In this document: positions 17,868 through 22,193 of the stretch, one piece after another | Layout of the letters: each line of letters starts with the position of its first letter | How positions within the stretch are numbered: the first letter of the stretch is position 1 | NCBI RefSeq assembly: GCF_000485595.1 | Contig: NW_014577912.1 | Span: 2,530 to 24,722 of the forward strand | DNA from: Priapulus caudatus | Lineage: Eukaryota > Priapulida > Priapulimorpha > Priapulimorphida > Priapulidae | Length of the DNA stretch: 22,193 nucleotides | Direction: 5' to 3' | The notes under the pieces: generated by a model | Told to the model about the DNA's origin: nothing | The model's input: only the letters and a program-made list of their open reading frames with translations | Databases searched by the model: none | Made by a program: the position numbers and the translations under genes

Positions 17868-18032
17868 ATGGAAATTAAGCGCCTCGTTATACGCGACGCG
17901 CGTGTTGTATATTTAGGAGAACACCATTTGGAAATACTTTTTGAATTCTTGGGAAATGACGAATTTCTGCCAGATAACAGGAACGTCACTAGCTTTTTGT
18001 TAGCTGTAATTTATATACAAGCTATAGCGTGA
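17868..18032 (+). other. Short frame sharing a segment with an inverted copy at 19150-19232
   Basis: From ATG 17868 this encodes 54 residues including EILFEFLGNDEFLPDN. The minus strand at 19150-19232 encodes KNIFEFLGNENSANEF. The nucleotide match (around GAATTC and GGAAATGA) continues beyond the shared residues with an indel, so at least one copy is frame-broken. This may be a fragment of a duplicated coding sequence or of a transposon. It is too short to call as a gene. Confidence 0.35.
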
Positions 18033-19149
18033 GAAGAATTTTATAAAACTAGCTGATGTGAAGTTCGAGTTTTTTCAAAAAGCTATAGCTGGACCTGGAT
18101 ATTTGCCTATTTTGATAATTTAGCTGGTGGGCCTTAACCTTCAAGGGGCCGCGCACACCTAAAAAGATTTTCCCAGGGAAATCCGGTCTGATTAAAAAAT
18201 CTCTTTCATCGTTTGTAAATCGGCTCCAGCGGACGCTTCCGATAAACACCCGCCCCACACCTACGCATAAAATTGATCGTTTTGTCGATGGTAGGCCCGC
18301 CATTTTGAATGTCATGGTGACACGGGCACGTTTCCAGCTTATTGGCTGCTCAATATTATCGTAGGGACTTTTCTGAGTTCACACCGCAAACACCTACAAA
18401 ATCTTGTCGGATTAGACAAAATATCGCTCTCAACAATGATCGGTTAAAATCAAACATGTTTCGTTGTAGTACCGGTGCGCTAGTTTACATACGCGGAGAT
18501 TGAGCAGGAAGTATTAGCAGTGTCGCTCCTGTTATCAGGGCTGCTATAATGTGCAGCCCTAATAAACGTAATAGTTGCCAATGTTCCGCTTTCTGTCTTG
18601 ACTATATGCATAGCAGTGTTATCATAGGCTGGCCAACTTGCTTGCTAGCTTAACTAGTAGAGTTACCTCCATAAAAGAGCAATTTATGGAGGGTACTCTA
18701 CTTAATAGTACATGCCGAGTGTATTGGGGCATTGCAATTGTTCAGAATTTCACTTTGTGCTAGAACTACGCAGAATCTATGGTTTTGTTTGGAGGTAGCT
18801 CTGATGTTAAAATGTATATTTGATTTATAACTGCATTTTCTTTGGCATGGAAAAAACATTCGCTTAAACTTCTGTATTTTACTCGACAGCAAACAAATTG
18901 TAAAATAAAGAAGCTTCTTGCGACATCAAAATTCTGCAAGTATGTATATACTTTATTTGATGCTTCACCCTTGATTTTGTAAAGAGTATAAATTAACTCA
19001 CGTGATGCCAACTTTAAAGTCTCTAACTTCACACCGAAACATATAAACACTCTGTAGCAGCAGAACGAAATGGGCGCGCCAATTATAGTTTAGATTACCT
19101 CATCTTTAGCCGATGCTTAAGCTTTGGTGCCCACATCTTATCTCATAAT
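18033..19149. other. AT-rich unique region with hairpins
   Basis: It contains a strong hairpin at 18653-18705 (stem about 22 bp, 7-base loop) and a smaller one at 18537-18560 (AGGGCTGC/GCAGCCCT). The minus-strand frames at 18049-18315 and 18766-19050 (88 and 94 residues) show no recognisable domain, and I do not call them. The region is bracketed by the two inverted copies described for 17902-17990 and 19150-19232, so it may be the interior of a degraded mobile element. Confidence 0.5.
18653..18705. other. Strong short inverted repeat (hairpin)
   Basis: The left arm contains AGTAGAGTTACCTCCATAAA and the right arm TTTATGGAGGGTACTCTACT, with loop AGAGCAA. The arms pair over about 22 positions with two or three mismatches. 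It could be a small RNA hairpin, or the joined ends of a decayed inverted-repeat element. Confidence 0.8.
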
Positions 19150-19232
19150 TGGAATTCATTAGCAGAATTCTCATTTCCAAGGAATTCAAAAATATTTTTC
19201 AATGATGTTGAGGTGAACATCGCGCTCGTGGC
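19150..19232 (-). repeat. Inverted copy of the 17902-17990 segment
   Basis: The reverse complement of this segment aligns with 17902-17990 at roughly three quarters of positions, centred on GAATTC(C/T)T(T/G)GGAAATGA. A one-base deletion follows the shared FEFLGN codons. It then meets a GT array. Confidence 0.65.
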
Positions 19233-19240
19233 GCGCCCAT

Positions 19241-19445
19241 ATGTGTGTGCTGTGTGTGAGGTTGTGTGTGTGGTGTGTGTGTGTGTGGTGTGTGTCGTGT
19301 GTGTGTTGTGTGTGCCTGCGCTGCGCGTGTGGTGCGCGATGTGTGTGTGTGTGGTGTGTGTGCTCTGTGTGTGAGTGTGTGCGCGTGTGTGTCCGCGTGC
19401 TGCGTGTGCGTGTGCGTCTGCGTGTGCGTGTGCGTGCGTGTAGTG
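19241..19445 (+). repeat. GT/GCGT array
   Basis: GT repeats with TGCG and GTGCTCTG interruptions. The Cys/Val and His/Thr frames on the two strands are repeat artefacts. Confidence 0.95.
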
Positions 19446-19743
19446 ACGTGAGCGTGTGAATCTGCATACTCTGCGGTGCGTCATGTAATTCTAGTATCTG
19501 ATGGTCGAATTCTTAATTAAAATTATTATCGGCGTTTAGAAAATCGACGCTGTTGAGAGCGACCTGATCACGCTCCCCGGAACACGCGGGAGCAGTTCTT
19601 ATGCGAGCGCGCGCACTCCCGGCCATCAGCGCACGCCATAGTGCAGGGTAGTCAGGTACGGATCGCCACGCGTTATATACTCGAAGATGGCCCGAGTCTT
19701 GAGTGGCGGTGGCTATGTTGGCCGAGGAGGCTGTCTCCCACCC
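19446..19743. other. GC-richer unique spacer
   Basis: The minus strand is open from the CT tract down to a stop at 19513, giving about 70 non-repetitive residues at its carboxyl end (including HLRVYNAW). The rest is Arg/Glu from the CT tract. There is no domain I recognise and no acceptor signal. I leave it uncalled but note it as the least repeat-like part of that frame. Confidence 0.4.
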
Positions 19744-19820
19744 TCTTCTCTCTCTCCTTCTCTCTCTCTCTGCCTCCTCTCTCCTCCTCTCTTCTCTCTC
19801 TCTCTTCTCTCTTCTCTCTC

Positions 19821-19852
<32 letters not shown>

Positions 19853-19862
19853 ACTGTCTCTG

Positions 19863-19898
<36 letters not shown>

Positions 19899-20290
19899 CT
19901 CTCTCACTGTGCTGTGGTCACTCTCTCTCGTCTCTCACTCGGTGGTGCTGTCACCTCTCTCTATGCTGCTCCTGTCTGTGAGTGTCTCTGCTCTCCCTCT
20001 TCTCAAATCGCTCTCTTATGTATATATATAATATATATTATAATATAATATATGTGTGTGTGTGGCGGTCTGTGTGTGTGTGTTTGTGTGCGGGCGCATC
20101 GAGATTTGCCTGTGTGTGCGCTTGCGTGCGTGGTGACCGTCGTGTGCGTGTGTGCTGTGCGTGGGTCGTGCGCCGCCGTGAGCTGTGCTGTGTGTGCCCT
20201 GTGTGCCACTGCTGTCGTTTGTGTGTGCGGTCGTGGTGTGTGCTGTCGTGTGTTGTGTGTGTGCCCTGTGTGTGGTGTGGTGTGTGTGCG
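19744..20290 (+). repeat. Composite microsatellite CT then TA then GT
   Basis: A CT tract (about 19744-19980), a TA-rich stretch (about 20019-20052) and GT/GCGT sequence (about 20053-20290) appear in the same plus-strand order as at 2385-2900 and 6026-7299. Confidence 0.93.
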
Positions 20291-20781
20291 CATAAGGTAA
20301 TACACGGGTGGCCCCACAGTAGGATACAGGTGAGGCGCCGCTGATACTGACAATGATACGGGCCTGCCCGCCGGTGTGTCTGTCACCGCCCGGACAGCTG
20401 ATGCTGCGGGTGTGGGGAGCGAAGACAGAGTGGGGCGTGAGCAGGCAAGGATAGAACAGGACAGGGAGAGGGAGAGACCGTGGAGCTAGGAGCAGTGAGA
20501 AGAGCGATGCTGGGAGAGCAAGGAGCAAAAATAGCATGGACAAGAGTGCAACGGAGGTGGCGTAGGAAATATACGGGGAAGAGAAAATGGGAGCGCGGGG
20601 TGGGCAGCAGATAGGGGGTATGTTGAGAGGAGAGATATAGAAGAAGAGTGGCAGCTACGAGTAGTGAGACAGCAGGCAGTGCTGGTGAGTTGAATCCGAA
20701 AGCAGGGTAGAGTAGGAGGAAGATGTGCCGAGGGGTATTAGTGTGCAGAAACTTGGGAAATTGGGTAAAGTATTGGCGACA
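20291..20781. other. Purine-rich unique region
   Basis: From about 20400 the plus strand is rich in GGGAGAG, GAGCA and GGAA steps without a clean period. I see no supported gene; the minus frame at 20655-20975 follows this base bias. Confidence 0.5.
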
Positions 20782-20927
20782 GGTAATGCTATAGGGAAGG
20801 GGGTAAGGCTAGGGAAAGCGCGGTAATGTATAGCGAAGGGTAAGCTTGGGAAGGGGTGAATGTATAGGGAAGGGGAGTAAACTAGGAAGGGGTAATGTAT
20901 AGGAACGGGGTTAAGGCAGGGAAGCGG
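20782..20927 (+). repeat. Roughly 35-40-bp minisatellite, four diverged copies
   Basis: Copies begin with GGTAATG-like starts near 20782, 20822, 20857 and 20890. Each has TATAGGGAAGGGG then TAAGGCTAGGGAA-like sequence. Copy lengths vary between about 34 and 40 bp. Confidence 0.85.
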
Positions 20928-21049
20928 ACGAGGTAGTCGGCAGGACAAGGGAGGGATCGGTCTTCTGAGAAGCAACTATATATACGTACAGGCAGGGACA
21001 GTTGCAGTTTTAGTCATCCGCACGGGCTCACAAAGTTTTACCCTTCTCC

Positions 21050-21212
21050 TTCTCTTCTTCTTCTATTCTATCTCCAGGGGGGTTTTCATAGTTTCCCATG
21101 TCCTTAACCATTAAATTTTATTTCACTATTCTATTCTATTCGGTTCTTATTGCTGTTCTATTTCTCATATTTCAATTCCTATCACTATTCTATTCCTATT
21201 CTATTTCTTTGT
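21050..21212 (+). repeat. Degenerate (TTCTA)n/(TTCCTA)n array
   Basis: TATTCTATTC and TATTCCTATTC steps recur between TTCTTCTTCTATTC at the left and TTCTATTTCTTTG at the right. It is a decayed pentanucleotide to hexanucleotide repeat. Confidence 0.8.
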
Positions 21213-21855
21213 AGCCGAACTGCCTGTGTGTGTGTACGTGACCGCGCGGAGAGTTGTTACCTATGTACGACGCGCTGTTCACTCGTATCCGTCGCTGTAT
21301 CGCCCGTTCGAGGTTTTATTCTTGTACGTACGCGAAGAGAGAGATGAGAGATCTGCTCTCGTGACACTTACTCGCGCTTGATGCTGCACGCGCGCACGGA
21401 GACACGCGAGATCTATTAGTCGGACCAGAAGCATTAGCCGACGCCTCCTTAGATCATGCTGTCGTCGCGTGAGACGACGGGACACGCAACATGACCATCT
21501 CACAGCGTAAGGCGCCACCCGCCTGCAACACATCGGCTGCCGCGTCACCGATTGATCGGCTCGTGAAACAGCAGACGTCGGGAACCATTAGTGGCCACTC
21601 TGGATGGTATCTATAATCTAATCACATCAGACGTCAGTTCGTCTGCGTCATAACCGGCTAGAGAGCTAGAGAGAAACCTTGATCATACGGCGCCGCCTCA
21701 CCATTCCTGTTGTCCACAGAAAAGCTTTTCGGACGACAATCTGTCTCGACAAGCGGATTTTTCTCGGCCGGGGCGAGGGGCGGGGGGGCGGGGGTGCCGT
21801 GTATCTCTACACGAATCATCTCTGAAGGCACCTCCGACTGACGTCTTGTTGTGTA
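21213..21855. other. GC-richer unique region
   Basis: This is mixed sequence with many CG dinucleotides and no repeat until the G-rich motif at 21770. The frame at 21279-21548 on the minus strand has no recognisable domain. No gene is called. Confidence 0.5.
21770..21794 (+). other. Strong G-quadruplex motif
   Basis: Four G tracts of 4, 4, 7 and 5 bases are separated by CGA, C and C. These are very short loops, matching the canonical intramolecular quadruplex pattern. Confidence 0.85.
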
Positions 21856-22140
21856 CCGCTGCGTGCTGATGCGTTGGCTGTGTCGTGTGTGCGTGCTGTG
21901 TGTGTGTGTGTGCTGTGCTGCTGCTGATGTGTGTTGTAGTGTGCGCGTAGTAAATGCGTGTGTTCGTGCCGTGTGTGTGTGTGGTGACTGTGTGTTTGTG
22001 CGCCGGTTGCATGATGATTGGGTGTTGTGTCGGGTCGCGTGTCGTGTGTGGGCTCGTGTGTTCGTGTGCTGCGGCGTGGTGTAGTGCCTGTGTGGTGTTT
22101 GCCGTGTTGTGGGTGTGTGAGTGCTGCTGTGGGGGGGGGT
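21856..22140 (+). repeat. Degenerate GT array ending in a 9-base G run
   Basis: GT-rich sequence with GCGT, GCTG and CGTGC interruptions ends at a G run (22131-22139). Frames across it encode Cys/Val runs and are not genes. Confidence 0.9.
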
Positions 22141-22169
22141 AGTGCGTGCTCAGCGTGATGTGATCCTCC

Positions 22170-22193
22170 ATATGTATGTATTGTATGTATGTA
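22170..22193 (+). repeat. (GTAT)n tetranucleotide, truncated by the window end
   Basis: TATGTATGTATTGTATGTAT-type steps run into the window edge, so the full extent is unknown. Confidence 0.85.

Noticed and set aside
18049-19050. Minus-strand frames of 88 and 94 residues
   Set aside because: No recognisable domain or splice signals, AT-rich composition and lengths within chance expectation.
20655-20975. Pro/Ser/Leu-rich minus-strand frame
   Set aside because: It is the complement of a purine-rich minisatellite and its purine-rich flank; composition explains its openness.
1-22193. tRNA, rRNA or telomeric repeat
   Set aside because: I looked for tRNA box-like motifs, rRNA-like conserved blocks and TTAGG/TTAGGG arrays and found none I could support by eye.

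Overview
The window looks like eukaryotic, repeat-rich, largely non-coding DNA. It suggests the nuclear genome of an invertebrate animal, possibly an arthropod, but nothing pins down a species. The reasons are kilobases of dinucleotide microsatellite (CT, GT/AC, TA), several minisatellites, AT-rich unique spacers, splice-like signals, and no bacterial gene organisation. One ambiguous base (N at 8987) sits on a junction between two different repeats. Together with the many one-base phase slips inside the CT and GT tracts, this suggests a noisy or joined assembly in places.

Layout. 1-1640: an AC tract, a 19-bp minisatellite (252-333) and a two-copy composite repeat in which each copy is about 130 bp of unique sequence followed by a CT tract. 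1641-4183: AT-rich unique DNA, a CT-TA-GT composite microsatellite (2385-2900), more unique DNA and a very regular 11-bp minisatellite (3604-4180). 4184-4464: a short element with terminal inverted repeats, probably a non-autonomous DNA transposon (MITE-like). 4980-7665: two long CT-(TA)-GT blocks, each followed by a copy of the same roughly 300-bp dispersed sequence. 7711-7973: an AC array bracketed by a near-identical 13-mer. 8850-10127: trinucleotide-rich DNA with a possible Gln/Gly/Ala-rich reading frame on the minus strand, a second 19-bp minisatellite, and a plus-strand frame of Glu-x-x triplets ending at a consensus splice donor. 10128-11605: GT, CT and AGGC arrays. 12948-14432: a large inverted arrangement of an AT-rich satellite. 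14950-16850: AC, CT, a roughly 22-bp minisatellite and AC again. 16919-17416: two short cysteine-bearing frames in opposite orientation, each beside an acceptor-like site. 17868-19235: AT-rich DNA bracketed by two inverted copies of one short segment. 19241-22193: GT, CT-TA-GT, a 38-bp minisatellite, a TTCTA array, a strong G-quadruplex motif and GT to the end.

I recognise no gene with confidence, and I see no tRNA, rRNA or CRISPR array. The long open frames across CT, AC, AGGC, 11-bp and AT-rich arrays arise because those repeats lack stop codons. The few frames listed as possible CDS are weak. The most interesting content is structural: strand-polarised CT tracts and ordered composite microsatellites, the inverted satellite, the MITE-like element, and the Glu-x-x frame.
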